DNA of 18,362 nucleotides from an uncultured Lachnospiraceae bacterium (GTDB taxonomy: Bacteria > Bacillota > Clostridia > Lachnospirales > Lachnospiraceae), in NCBI GenBank assembly GCA_900549995.1, contig URQQ01000083.1, positions 1 to 18,362 of the forward strand, read 5' to 3'. The position numbers and the translations under genes are program-made. Below are positions 8,301-14,930 of the stretch, piece after piece. Under the pieces are notes generated by a model. It saw nothing but the letters and a program-made list of their open reading frames with translations. It was not told the origin of the DNA and made no database searches. The stretch's first letter is position 1. Each line of letters starts with the position of its first letter.

Positions 8301-8637
8301 CTATAATTGCAGTAAACGGAAGTTCATACTCACCTCCATTGCACACCACAGTAAATTTGCCCTGTTCTACATGCCCCGGCGGCAGATGGCTTCCATCATA
8401 TGTATATTCTATAGTAATTGGATTTCCTTCAAACCCCTGTTCTTTACAGTGCACACGAAAAGAAGACGAATAGACAAGCCCTCTGATTCCTTTGGCTGCA
8501 TTCGTCTGCAGAGAAAAACTTCCTTCGTAAATTTCTCCTTCTCCGATTGTAAGTACCAGGTGTGTCTCCGGAAATATTACATCTGGCTGCGCGATCTCAA
8601 AGTTCCCCTTCGAAAACTTTTTTATCTTATTCTTCAT
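5347..8637 (-). CDS. Large beta-sandwich plus helical-solenoid protein (DUF5717-like), first gene of the operon
   Basis: About 1,096 residues, probably cytosolic, with no signal peptide or membrane helix. From memory it matches DUF5717, an uncharacterised clostridial family. With the ATG at 8635-8637 as residue 1, an N-terminal beta-rich domain (about 15-125, with ETHLVLTIGEGEIYEGSF) is followed by helices, a second beta-rich block (about 210-295), then a long helical solenoid of TPR-like repeats (about 300-1000) with a short beta insert near VFLYSKESRIVWEG, and a beta-rich end before a basic tail. No catalytic motif is visible, which suggests a scaffold. The frame also opens at ATG 8694, but that start has no ribosome site and lies against a TATAAT; 8637 has AGAGG upstream and fits a KKFSKGNFE-type beginning. 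Confidence 0.82.
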   Translation of the reverse strand: MKNKIKKFSKGNFEIAQPDVIFPETHLVLTIGEGEIYEGSFSLQTNAAKGIRGLVYSSSFRVHCKEQGFEGNPITIEYTYDGSHLPPGHVEQGKFTVVCNGGEYELPFTAIIEKPFLMTSYGKVQSTRDFKKLAFRDFTEAQKLFKSRDFYEILKYEDKRILYLYDNMRKWSLDDEALEEFLVGIKQKERIFLCLSAEEKLYADLLEDTKYSLTVTKNTWGYMPMQFEARGDFLRITKRVTTTDDFVGNSFELEYIIEQKKLHAGHNYGEILVHTPYETVRCEIEVDQNGARDEERRDCDFLMAQALKGYLGYVGGRNELSTWVTEALAKIKQMKAKKPDERWFELLQAHVHLLAGNDEEARGVLESYNYKRGELEDCPEVGSYYLFLTALLKKSGSHVNRVVEELNKLYLKNTQSWQILCMLTQIDPKFRNPSEQLRVLERQFFGGSNQIIVYLLAYQCYKEKNSRLKKLGAFEIQVLNFAVKYKLLTKELALYVANLASQQKLFHKHLFKILEQIYVMYPDSMVLTAVCTLLIKGNKVSNRYFKWYQRALEAELKIAQLFEYYMASIDEDRVSGALPRSIYLYFMHGNSLEYKKAALLYANVITYEDESSELSDAYREQIERFAWDQLEKRHINEQLRVIYKRFCREEDMTPERLRALYDICHAYKVTTKSKMMKQILVIEQDGTIRQTVPYTEGGVQVFLYSKESRIVWEGKDGKHYIDSVTYDTVRMFYELRFIEMYKKYSAELGNVGHENPKTELTFENLHIHGLEEFDEAEVFRMCSKKIREENYEEDDFLSYLCYELFKKDQYDKVTLTYLANYYCGATKDMKKLWRVAKEYGVNTHKLAERIITQMLFSEDVFQEIEVFVDYYEGGAYFRLKQAYMAYISREYVVWNRMVDGTIFKVVEREYGQDEYMADICKVATLKYYADQNYEAGLVPMLRSFLQELCEKQLIFPFYLSYPEEWLRETQLYDKTMVSYQAHARDSKVKIAYKVGHTGDEESEYCVETMAPMYENIYVKQFVLFDDEYLSYYFKETRKEKAKTSERQQCRQTREIPPVGKYGKLNSMAGLKKHELLEAMEEYQCEDLLAQNIFITY

Positions 8638-8694
8638 CTGGTAATCTGCCTCTCGTTTCTGTATGGTTTCTTCTTTTCTTTTTCCTGAAATCAT

Positions 8695-8700
8695 ATTATA
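8695..8700 (-). promoter_or_regulatory. Possible -10 element of the three-gene operon
   Basis: A perfect TATAAT on the minus strand would start transcription near 8688, about 50 bases ahead of the ATG at 8637. The matching -35 is poor: TTGTAC at 8724-8729 is 23 bases away. The 172-base divergent gap to the aminotransferase gene is AT-rich, with several TATA-like stretches but no other clear signal. Confidence 0.35.
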
Positions 8701-8866
8701 ATGAATTTGAGTTCAGCCTTTATGTACAATAAAATGCAAGGATTATTTTGCATTCAAATAGTAATTATACAATAGCATTTATATTAGATTATAGTTTATT
8801 TTGATCCGGATGGCAATGCCGTACGGCAATAAATATGGTAAATCATATCGAAAGAAGGTAACTGTT

Positions 8867-9961
8867 ATGACTGTTAAACCCAATTTTCACGGAAGCGACC
8901 TGGAACAGATTTCTGAATATTACGGGATTCCAAAGGACTCGATTGTCAGTTTTGGTGCGAATGTAAACCCACTTGGACTGTCTTCCTCTGTGAAGGAAGA
9001 TCTTGCCTCACACCTGGATATCATCACCCGGTATCCAGACCGGGAATACCGGTCTCTTCGAAATACCATCGCATCTTACTGCGGGGCTGACCCCGGTCAT
9101 GTCGTCGTCGGCAACGGAGCCACAGAACTGATTTCCCTGCTGATTTCTCTTCGCGCCCCAAAAAAGGCACTTGTAGTCGGCCCGACTTATTCCGAATATG
9201 AACGGGAACTTGCACTTTCCGGAGGTACCGCCACGTATTACAATCTGGAAGCATCCCAAAATTTTAAACTGGATATGGACCATTTTCTAAAACATCTTCA
9301 GGAATCCGTAGAACTGCTGATTCTCTGCAATCCGAACAACCCGACGTCTTCTGCCCTTTCTACTGGGGAGCTTCAACAGATACTGGCAGAATGCGGACGG
9401 CGCAACATTTTTGTAATGATCGATGAGACTTACGCTGAGTTTGCACTGGAAACTGCGCAAATCTCTGCCATTCCTCTTGTGGAACAATATCATAACCTGA
9501 TGGTTTTGAGAGGTGTCTCCAAATTTTTTGCTGCTCCCGGACTCCGGTTCGGCTATGGAATTACGTCTGACAGCGCTCTTCTTGCGGCAATAAAAACGCA
9601 TCAGAATCCATGGAGCCTCAACAGTGTTGCTGCCTATGCCGGGGAAAAGATGCTGAATGACTCCTCCTATATCGAGAAGACACGGTGCCTGATAAGCGCA
9701 GAGCGGAAGCGGATACTTGAAAAGCTTTCTCAGTTTCCTCAGGTCCGGACATACCCGGCTTCTGCCAACTTTATCCTCGTGCAGATAACCAGACCCGGGC
9801 TTACCGCATCCCAGGTCTTTGAATTTTGCATACGGCGCCATCTTATGATCCGGGACTGTTCTTCCTTTCAGAACCTGAACGGAGAATTCATACGCTTCTG
9901 CATCATGCTGCCCGAAGATAATGACAGACTCCTCCATGCTTTGGAAGAATGCCTGAAATAA
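8867..9961 (+). CDS. CobD/HisC-like PLP-dependent aminotransferase or decarboxylase
   Basis: Class I/II fold, 364 residues from the ATG at 8867, which has AAGG 8 bases upstream; a TTG at 8801 would add 22 residues with no family match. The opening NFHGSDLEQISEYYG and FGANVNPLGLSSSVK resemble CobD, the threonine-phosphate decarboxylase that makes the aminopropanol-phosphate arm of cobalamin. Cofactor residues are visible: CNPNNPT (154-160), D186 and Y189 in IDETYAEF, Schiff-base K219 in GVSKF, and R227 in GLRFGYG. HisC, histidinol-phosphate aminotransferase, is the close alternative. No cobalamin or histidine gene is nearby, so the substrate is open. It is the only plus-strand gene in this part and converges on the cupin gene with a shared terminator. 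Confidence 0.85.
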   Translation: MTVKPNFHGSDLEQISEYYGIPKDSIVSFGANVNPLGLSSSVKEDLASHLDIITRYPDREYRSLRNTIASYCGADPGHVVVGNGATELISLLISLRAPKKALVVGPTYSEYERELALSGGTATYYNLEASQNFKLDMDHFLKHLQESVELLILCNPNNPTSSALSTGELQQILAECGRRNIFVMIDETYAEFALETAQISAIPLVEQYHNLMVLRGVSKFFAAPGLRFGYGITSDSALLAAIKTHQNPWSLNSVAAYAGEKMLNDSSYIEKTRCLISAERKRILEKLSQFPQVRTYPASANFILVQITRPGLTASQVFEFCIRRHLMIRDCSSFQNLNGEFIRFCIMLPEDNDRLLHALEECLK

Positions 9962-9968
9962 TGCCTGA

Positions 9969-10004
9969 AAATGGGGGCTGCAGATTTTCTGCCAGCCCCC
10001 ATTT
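9969..10004. terminator. Bidirectional terminator between the aminotransferase and cupin genes
   Basis: A perfect 12-bp stem (AAATGGGGGCTG at 9969-9980 with 9993-10004), G/C-rich with an A-run on one flank and T-run on the other, so it works on both strands. It lies 8 bases after the plus-strand stop and 8 bases after the convergent cupin stop. Confidence 0.85.
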
Positions 10005-10011
10005 CGTATGA

Positions 10012-10356
10012 TTATTTCTTCAGAATCAGTGCCACGAATGACAGATCGTCATCCCCGCAGTTGCGAAGTCCATGTCCGCAGCCATCCTCGCAGAATGTGA
10101 CATCACCAGCCTCCACTTCCACATCTGTCCCGTTGTCGTTGTAAATCCCATTGCCTGACAGAATATAATAAGTCTCCGTCTCCCCGTGATGCTCATGATA
10201 TCCAAGTGCACATCCGGCCTCCAGCGTGACCCTTGAAAACATGCTGCAGTGTTCCCCCATCTGTTCCGGCAAAATCAGAGCTTCCTTCAGCAGATGTCCT
10301 GCGCCTCCGTTTACATGCTCTGCCCTTATAATTTCACGTTCACTGTGTTTTGTCAT
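10012..10356 (-). CDS. Small single-domain cupin protein
   Basis: 114-residue cytosolic cupin. Motif 1 reads GYHEHHGETETYYILSGNG (52-70), with metal-ligand candidates H54, H56 or H57 and E61. Motif 2 reads AGDVTFCEDGCGHGLRN (83-99), with H95 as the fourth ligand. I took the ATG at 10354-10356 because GGGAGG stands 9 bases upstream; the frame extends to 10416 but the added 20 residues look like untranslated leader. It follows the glycosyltransferase gene by 56 bases on the same strand and may be cotranscribed. Cupins of this size include sugar-binding, mannose-6-phosphate isomerase-like and stress proteins, so no substrate is assigned. Confidence 0.85.
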   Translation of the reverse strand: MTKHSEREIIRAEHVNGGAGHLLKEALILPEQMGEHCSMFSRVTLEAGCALGYHEHHGETETYYILSGNGIYNDNGTDVEVEAGDVTFCEDGCGHGLRNCGDDDLSFVALILKK

Positions 10357-10412
10357 TTTTTTCAATCCTCCCTGTATTATTTCTTCCATTCTATCATCTG
10401 CCTGTCCTTTTT

Positions 10413-11108
10413 TCAATTCTGCGATGCAATTTCATCTGCCTCCTGCTGGGTGAAATATTTCTGTCTCACCATAGATTTCAGCACTTTCTGCTGCCTCTCT
10501 TTCGCAAGTTCCGGGTGCGTGTTCCAGGCATACGCAGACGGCGCATTTGGAATTCCGGCTAAAATTGTGCTCTGTGAATCTGTCATCTGCGCAGGCTCCA
10601 CTCCAAAATACCCGCGTGAGGCTTCGCCGATTCCATAGAATTGATTGCCAAAATAGATACTGTTCACATAAAGCTCCAATAATTCATCTTTACTGTAGTC
10701 TTTTTCAACCTGCAGCGCCATCATAATTTCTGCCATCTTCCGGTCAATACTTTTCTCCTGGGTAAAACAAAGATTTTTTACCAGCTGCTGGGTAATGGTG
10801 CTTCCCCCTTCCACCATCTTTCCTGCACGGATATCATTAAACAGTGCCCTCCCGATCGAAAGAATATCGATTCCCGGATGCTTATAAAACCGTTTGTCCT
10901 CCGCCGCGATTACTGCATTAACATAAGTCTCCGGCAAATCCGCGAGCGGAACATAACCTTCTTTATTCCTGACCGCCTCTGCCTGGTTCTGCATCACATG
11001 ATTCTCTGTCGCTTCTTTGTAATCCTGATATCCTCTGTAGGTAAAATATCCCCCGGCCAGCACCAGAAATAAAAACGCCCAGGCGATGATTCTGCCAATC
11101 CACTTCAT
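10413..11108 (-). CDS. Monofunctional peptidoglycan glycosyltransferase (GT51)
   Basis: Membrane-anchored enzyme that polymerises lipid II into glycan strands, with no transpeptidase domain; 231 residues is the normal length for monofunctional members such as MtgA or SgtB. A transmembrane anchor occupies about 7-24. GT51 motifs follow in order: AAEDKRFYKHPGID (68-81) with catalytic E70, GGSTITQQLVKN (101-112), RKMAEIMMALQVEKDYSKDE with second glutamate E135, ELYVNSIYFG (145-154), and GIGEASRGYFG (159-169). The ATG at 11106-11108 has GAGG 9 bases upstream. The cupin gene follows downstream; the Bce-type transporter lies upstream beyond a hairpin. A link to cell-wall stress is suggestive only. 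Confidence 0.94.
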   Translation of the reverse strand: MKWIGRIIAWAFLFLVLAGGYFTYRGYQDYKEATENHVMQNQAEAVRNKEGYVPLADLPETYVNAVIAAEDKRFYKHPGIDILSIGRALFNDIRAGKMVEGGSTITQQLVKNLCFTQEKSIDRKMAEIMMALQVEKDYSKDELLELYVNSIYFGNQFYGIGEASRGYFGVEPAQMTDSQSTILAGIPNAPSAYAWNTHPELAKERQQKVLKSMVRQKYFTQQEADEIASQN

Positions 11109-11210
11109 TCATACACACCTCATTTTCTCTTTTGATTTTTATTTATAACAGAATAAACTTTTCTTTTCACTCATTGTAACAGAGGAATCCGTGTTTTCCC
11201 GGTATCTTCA

Positions 11211-11232
11211 CTTAATATTAAGATTAATTAAG
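11211..11232. promoter_or_regulatory. AT-rich palindrome pair upstream of the glycosyltransferase gene
   Basis: CTTAATATTAAG (11211-11222) is a perfect 12-bp palindrome followed directly by ATTAATTAAG (11223-11232), about 100 bases upstream of the glycosyltransferase ATG. It could be a regulator site or an AT-rich upstream element. I see no strong promoter that fixes its role. Confidence 0.3.
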
Positions 11233-11277
11233 AATTTTATGCACAGCTAATTTCCCCTCTTTCTTTCCGGGGAACAC

Positions 11278-11303
11278 GAAACGGAGGCCTAAACCTCCGT
11301 TTC
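11278..11303 (-). terminator. Hairpin after the Bce-type permease gene
   Basis: A perfect 10-bp stem (GAAACGGAGG at 11278-11287 with 11294-11303) around a 6-base loop begins 8 bases past the permease stop codon. The T-run after it on the minus strand is short, so termination may be incomplete. It separates the transporter from the glycosyltransferase gene. Confidence 0.65.
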
Positions 11304-11310
11304 AAAGTAA

Positions 11311-13287
11311 CTACTGAATAATTTTATAATACTCTTTCGCCGTAATCCCAAACACAACTGCATAAAATATGGCAAAAACAATCACCGTTAAAACCGTACA
11401 TGTAAGGAATAACGAGACATTTACCAGGTTCATAATCGCAAGAAGTTTCGTAATTACCTTAAAGGCAGCGGCTATATGGATCACAGCCACAGCAAGCGGA
11501 AGGAAAAACACAAGAAGTACCTGGCTGCGGATCGTCTTCTGGATCTCTCTCGTCCCCATTCCCACCTTCTGCATAATCTGGAACCGTTCTTTATCATCCA
11601 TTCCTTCTGAAATCTGTTTGTAATAAATGATCAGTACAGTCGCCATCAGGAACATGAATCCAAGGAAAATTCCAAGGAAGAGAAAACCGCCGTAAATGCC
11701 GAAAAATTCCTTTCTGGACGCATCCCGGATTTCCGTCGAACAGGCGGAGAGTTCACTGTTTACCTGTTTTCGGATGGCATAAGCTGCTTTCTGACAATTC
11801 TCTTTCTCTCCCTTGAGGTCAAATACATTTTTGTAATACATGTCATACCCATAATTTGTATACTGCTTAAGCAGGCTCATGATAGATTCTTTGTCCGGCA
11901 TAATAATATAAATATTTGGGACAACCTCCCCTGAAACGTCTGATACGACATTCATGGATTTGATAAATTCTCTGACCCTGAACTGACTGCCCTGAATCTC
12001 AATTTCCGAATAAGAAAATTCTGCCTCCGGACTGTATACCATGACTTCGCCGTCCAGAAGTTCCGCCTGGGCTCCCTCCATCCTGTTATACTCCTCCAGT
12101 GAAATCAGTTCAATTCCATAGAATTTCTCCATACTGTAAGCTACATCTGAATTTTCTTCCAGAAACATTTTGTTTTTATCTACGATTGCATTCAGAGAAC
12201 CATATTGATACTTCGCCTGGTTTTCAAGACTGACACCATAATTTCTGGTTTCTTCCTCGACAATCTGATCGATTCTTGCATTTGCCTCCAGGTCATTGCC
12301 CTCGTAGTTTTTCAGCATCACATCATATGGAAATCTTGTCTCCATAATATCTTCCATTCCCGCATACATCGAGATGGAAGTAGATACAAGCACAAGTACC
12401 ACGGTACTTAAGACACAGATATTTGCAAGTCCCACGGCATTTTGCTTCATCCGGTAAATCATGCCCGAGACAGAGATAAAGTGCTTTGTATTGTAATAAA
12501 ATCCTTTATTTTTTCTCAATCCTTTCAGAAATACAATACTGCCGGCAGTAAAGAGCAGGTATGTTCCGAAGATAACAAGTATGACAGCGGCAAAAAATTT
12601 GCCGATCGCACTCAGCGGTGATTCTGTCGTAAGTGCAATATAATAACCAATTCCAAGGCACAGAAATCCAAGCAGCGCGATGAACCATTTCGCCTTTGGT
12701 TCTTTCTCTCCCTGTTTGCCTCCCTGAAGCAGTTCAGACGGGTTTACACGCTGTACCTGCAGCAGATTGAACAGAAGCGACGCCACAAAAATGCAGAGGA
12801 ATAAAATGACCGTTTCCCTGACAGACCTCATTTCCACAGCAAATTTCAATGGTACCTCAAAATTTATCAGCTTTAAGAGAAAGAGAAACATAAGCTTTCC
12901 AAGCAAAATTCCGCCAATGAGTCCTGCCGTCAGGCTGACCACAGATGTGTATATGGTTTCCCAGGTCATCATCTTAGTAATATTGCCCTTATCCATCCCA
13001 AGTACCTGATAAAGCCCAAACTCTTTTTTTCTCTGTTTTACGAGAAAGCTGTTCGTATAGAACAAAAAGATCACTGCAAAAATTGCCACAACAACGGTAG
13101 ACCAGGTCATAATCATCAACAGCGCATACGCCCCGGGCATGTCTTTGAGTCCTTCATTGCGGGCAAGCGCATTCATGATATAGTACAGCATCACAGTCAG
13201 AATGCAGGTGAGCAGATACGGTAAATATGTCCGTTTGCTTTTCTTCAGGTTGGATAAGGCAAGTTTCGGATAAAACATACTACTCAC
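11311..13287 (-). CDS. BceB-type ABC transporter permease with large extracytoplasmic domain
   Basis: About 658 residues, the size and layout of BceB-type peptide-antibiotic transporters: ten hydrophobic helices (longer-frame residues about 25-43, 60-80, 112-138, 160-180, 203-222, 232-256, 288-310, then three after 535), with an external domain of about 220 residues between helices 7 and 8. That domain is known in the family to recognise bacitracin- or lantibiotic-type peptides or their lipid II-cycle targets, and to signal to the partner kinase. FtsX-like segments are EFGLYQVLGMDKGNI and FQIMQKVGMGTREI. The start is uncertain. GTG at 13287 has AGGGGG 8 bases upstream; GTG at 13296 and ATG at 13278 are alternatives. 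It overlaps or abuts the ATPase stop (13280), so the two are coupled. Confidence 0.9.
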   Translation of the reverse strand: MSSMFYPKLALSNLKKSKRTYLPYLLTCILTVMLYYIMNALARNEGLKDMPGAYALLMIMTWSTVVVAIFAVIFLFYTNSFLVKQRKKEFGLYQVLGMDKGNITKMMTWETIYTSVVSLTAGLIGGILLGKLMFLFLLKLINFEVPLKFAVEMRSVRETVILFLCIFVASLLFNLLQVQRVNPSELLQGGKQGEKEPKAKWFIALLGFLCLGIGYYIALTTESPLSAIGKFFAAVILVIFGTYLLFTAGSIVFLKGLRKNKGFYYNTKHFISVSGMIYRMKQNAVGLANICVLSTVVLVLVSTSISMYAGMEDIMETRFPYDVMLKNYEGNDLEANARIDQIVEEETRNYGVSLENQAKYQYGSLNAIVDKNKMFLEENSDVAYSMEKFYGIELISLEEYNRMEGAQAELLDGEVMVYSPEAEFSYSEIEIQGSQFRVREFIKSMNVVSDVSGEVVPNIYIIMPDKESIMSLLKQYTNYGYDMYYKNVFDLKGEKENCQKAAYAIRKQVNSELSACSTEIRDASRKEFFGIYGGFLFLGIFLGFMFLMATVLIIYYKQISEGMDDKERFQIMQKVGMGTREIQKTIRSQVLLVFFLPLAVAVIHIAAAFKVITKLLAIMNLVNVSLFLTCTVLTVIVFAIFYAVVFGITAKEYYKIIQ

Positions 13288-14047
13288 TTTTTTCACCCCC
13301 TGTTGTAAGAACTGTCAATGTATCCGAAATCTTATGATACATCTCTTCATTCGTGAGGTTTCCTCTGTAGAGCTGGTGAAACACAACTCCGTCTTTGATA
13401 AACAGTACTCTGTTGGCATTGCTTGCCGCCTTCACACTGTGGGTCACCATGACAATCGTCTGCCTGTCATGATTGATCGTCGTAAAAAGCTCCATCAGGT
13501 CATCTGCAGCCCTAGAATCCAGCGCACCCGTAGGTTCATCTGCCAGGATCAGCTGTGGTTTTGTAATCAATGCCCTGGCAACTGCCGCCCTCTGCTTCTG
13601 TCCCCCGGATACTTCATAAGGATATTTCTTCAGCAGACTTTCAATCCCAAGCTGCTGCGCGATCGGTATTAGTTTTTTATGCATTTCATCATACTTTTTC
13701 CCCGCGAGGACAAGGGGCAGATAGATATTATCTTCCAGTGAAAATGTATCAAGCAAATTGAAATCCTGAAAGACAAATCCCAGATTCTGACGTCTGAACG
13801 CTGCAATCTCTTTATTTTTCACAGTTCCCATATCTCTTCCTTTCAGAAGAACTTTCCCGCTGGTTGGCTGATCAAGCGCCGCCAGAATATTCAGAAGCGT
13901 CGTTTTGCCGGAGCCTGATTCTCCCATGACAGCCACGTACTCTCCGGATTCTACAGAGAAGGATACGTCGGTCAGTGCCTGTACCTGATTCCCTCCAAAC
14001 CTTGTTGTATAAATTTTTTTCACATTTTTAACTTCCAAAAGTGACAT
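13280..14047 (-). CDS. BceA-type ABC transporter ATP-binding protein
   Basis: 255-residue ATPase partner of the permease encoded just downstream. Visible are Walker A GESGSGKTT (42-50), Q-loop Q94 in VFQDFN, signature VSGGQ (146-150), Walker B LILADEPTGALD with D170 and E171, and H203 in the H-loop. The FGGNQVQAL insertion before the A-loop and the ADEPTGALD form are typical of the MacB/BceA group rather than importers. The ATG at 14045-14047 has GGCGGA 8 bases upstream. A promoter with good -10 and poor -35 lies upstream, preceded by an inverted repeat that fits a BceR-type regulator, so expression is probably induced by the kinase-regulator pair at 15594-17272. Confidence 0.93.
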   Translation of the reverse strand: MSLLEVKNVKKIYTTRFGGNQVQALTDVSFSVESGEYVAVMGESGSGKTTLLNILAALDQPTSGKVLLKGRDMGTVKNKEIAAFRRQNLGFVFQDFNLLDTFSLEDNIYLPLVLAGKKYDEMHKKLIPIAQQLGIESLLKKYPYEVSGGQKQRAAVARALITKPQLILADEPTGALDSRAADDLMELFTTINHDRQTIVMVTHSVKAASNANRVLFIKDGVVFHQLYRGNLTNEEMYHKISDTLTVLTTGGEKSE

Positions 14048-14092
14048 TTTATTTTCCGCCTTTCTATTCTTAATGATCTTCCTTATATGCTC

Positions 14093-14098
14093 ATTATA
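14093..14098 (-). promoter_or_regulatory. -10 element of the Bce-type transporter promoter
   Basis: Perfect TATAAT on the minus strand, predicting a start near 14086 and a leader of about 40 bases. The position 17 bases upstream reads GGCAGG, a poor -35, as expected for a promoter that needs an activator. The inverted repeat at 14132-14158 would then cover about -46 to -72. Confidence 0.6.
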
Positions 14099-14131
14099 GC
14101 CGTGCCCCCAGATGTCCTGCCATAATTTCAG

Positions 14132-14158
14132 CTTACAAAATCCTTACCGTTTTGTAAG
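14132..14158. promoter_or_regulatory. Predicted BceR-type operator
   Basis: A perfect 9-bp inverted repeat, CTTACAAAA (14132-14140) and TTTTGTAAG (14150-14158), with a 9-base spacer. Inside it TTACC-GTTT-TGTAA (14144-14157) matches the TNACA-N4-TGTAA core I recall for BceR-like regulators in 9 of 10 positions. It sits upstream of the transporter promoter at activator distance and close to the divergent ferritin-like gene. Confidence 0.6.
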
Positions 14159-14160
14159 TT

Positions 14161-14189
14161 TCGGCAAATCGCCTCCGGTCTATCATAAT
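14161..14189 (+). promoter_or_regulatory. Possible promoter of the ferritin-like gene
   Basis: TCGGCA (14161-14166) and CATAAT (14184-14189) are spaced by 17 bases, matching consensus in 4 and 5 of 6 positions. The start would be near 14196, leaving a leader of about 55 bases. The nearby BceR-like repeat ends 3 bases upstream, so cross-regulation is possible. Confidence 0.4.
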
Positions 14190-14250
14190 TCTCTGTCTCT
14201 AAACATAGATTATCATGTCAGAACGAGAAATATAAGGAGCGAAAATAACT

Positions 14251-14787
14251 ATGTGTAATGAATGCAGCCACTGCGAAGAAAAACCAAAAAAAGAGTCTGT
14301 CGCATTTGCCTCATCGAAACCTTATCCTCCCGTACAGGTCTGCGAGAGAAATCAGGCATACGGGCGGATGATGCTCGACAATATGGGAGGAAATAATTCC
14401 GAGATGTCTGCCGTAAGCCTCTATCTCTACAACAATCTTCTGATCGATGAAGATGAACGGCTTTCCAATATTTTTCACAAAATCAGCATTGTCGAAATGC
14501 ATCATCTGAGAATCTTCGGGCAGATCGCTCGTCTGATGGGCGAAAATCCAAGACTATGGACGTACCGCGGGAACCGGATGGCTTACTGGACCCCCGGGTA
14601 TAACAATTATCCAATGGAAATCAAAGCTCTGCTGATGAATGCGCTGAACGGCGAAAAAAATGCTGTTCAAAAGTATGAACAGCAATGTCAGAAAATAGCA
14701 GACCCACATATTGTGGCATGCCTGAGGCGGATTATCGAAGATGAAGAGATCCATATCCGCATCTTCGAGTCTCTTTATGACGAATAA
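14251..14787 (+). CDS. Ferritin-like di-metal protein with a cysteine-rich N-terminus
   Basis: 178-residue soluble protein. A four-helix ferritin-like domain carries the expected metal ligands: E51 in SEMSAVSLYLYN, E82 and H85 in VEMHH, E135 in GEKNAV, and E165 and H168 in EDEEIH. LDNMGGNNSEMSAVSLYLYN resembles clostridial ferritin-like/manganese-catalase relatives as I recall them. The N-terminus has C2, C5 and C8 spaced CxxCxxC, then a Lys-rich linker and C31; this could bind metal or be redox-active. The ATG at 14251 has AAGGAG upstream. It is the only plus-strand gene within the Bce region and lies between the transporter and kinase operons. A role in metal or oxidative stress is inferred; the exact reaction is unknown. 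Confidence 0.85.
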   Translation: MCNECSHCEEKPKKESVAFASSKPYPPVQVCERNQAYGRMMLDNMGGNNSEMSAVSLYLYNNLLIDEDERLSNIFHKISIVEMHHLRIFGQIARLMGENPRLWTYRGNRMAYWTPGYNNYPMEIKALLMNALNGEKNAVQKYEQQCQKIADPHIVACLRRIIEDEEIHIRIFESLYDE

Positions 14788-14807
14788 AATGTGGTGTAAA
14801 TAAAACG

Positions 14808-14826
14808 GCCTGTCCCCGAGACAATT
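14808..14826 (+). terminator. Weak terminator or decayed repeat after the ferritin-like gene
   Basis: GCCTGTCCCC (14808-14817) is followed by GAGACAATTTTT. TGTC and GACA can form a short 4-bp stem before a T5 run. The sequence also resembles one half of a GGGGAC/GTCCCC repeat, so it may be a decayed copy. The stem is too short for a confident terminator call. Confidence 0.35.
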
Positions 14827-14853
14827 TTTCAGATCAAATTGCTATCTCCAAAA

Positions 14854-14897
14854 TGCCGGATAAGATATAGACTTTTCATTTAATATCTGATCCGGCA
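14854..14897. terminator. Inverted repeat between convergent genes, probable bidirectional terminator
   Basis: Arms 14854-14868 (TGCCGGATAAGATAT) and 14883-14897 pair in 14 of 15 positions around a 14-base AT-rich loop. It lies between the plus-strand ferritin-like gene and the minus-strand membrane-protein gene, 33 bases past the latter's stop. On the minus strand a T4 run follows; on plus there is none. Confidence 0.6.
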
Positions 14898-14930
14898 ATT
14901 GAATAAAGTGTGAAAATTAAATTATGCATT

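Noticed and set aside
3267..8637. The DUF5716/DUF5717-like operon as a phage-defence system
   Set aside because: No nuclease, helicase, toxin or nucleotide-signal motif is visible, composition matches the neighbours, and the setting is housekeeping; defence is not supported.
9287..9937. Minus-strand open frame of 216 codons
   Set aside because: Antisense shadow of the CobD/HisC-like gene, which has all PLP residues; no ribosome site or family signs on the minus strand.
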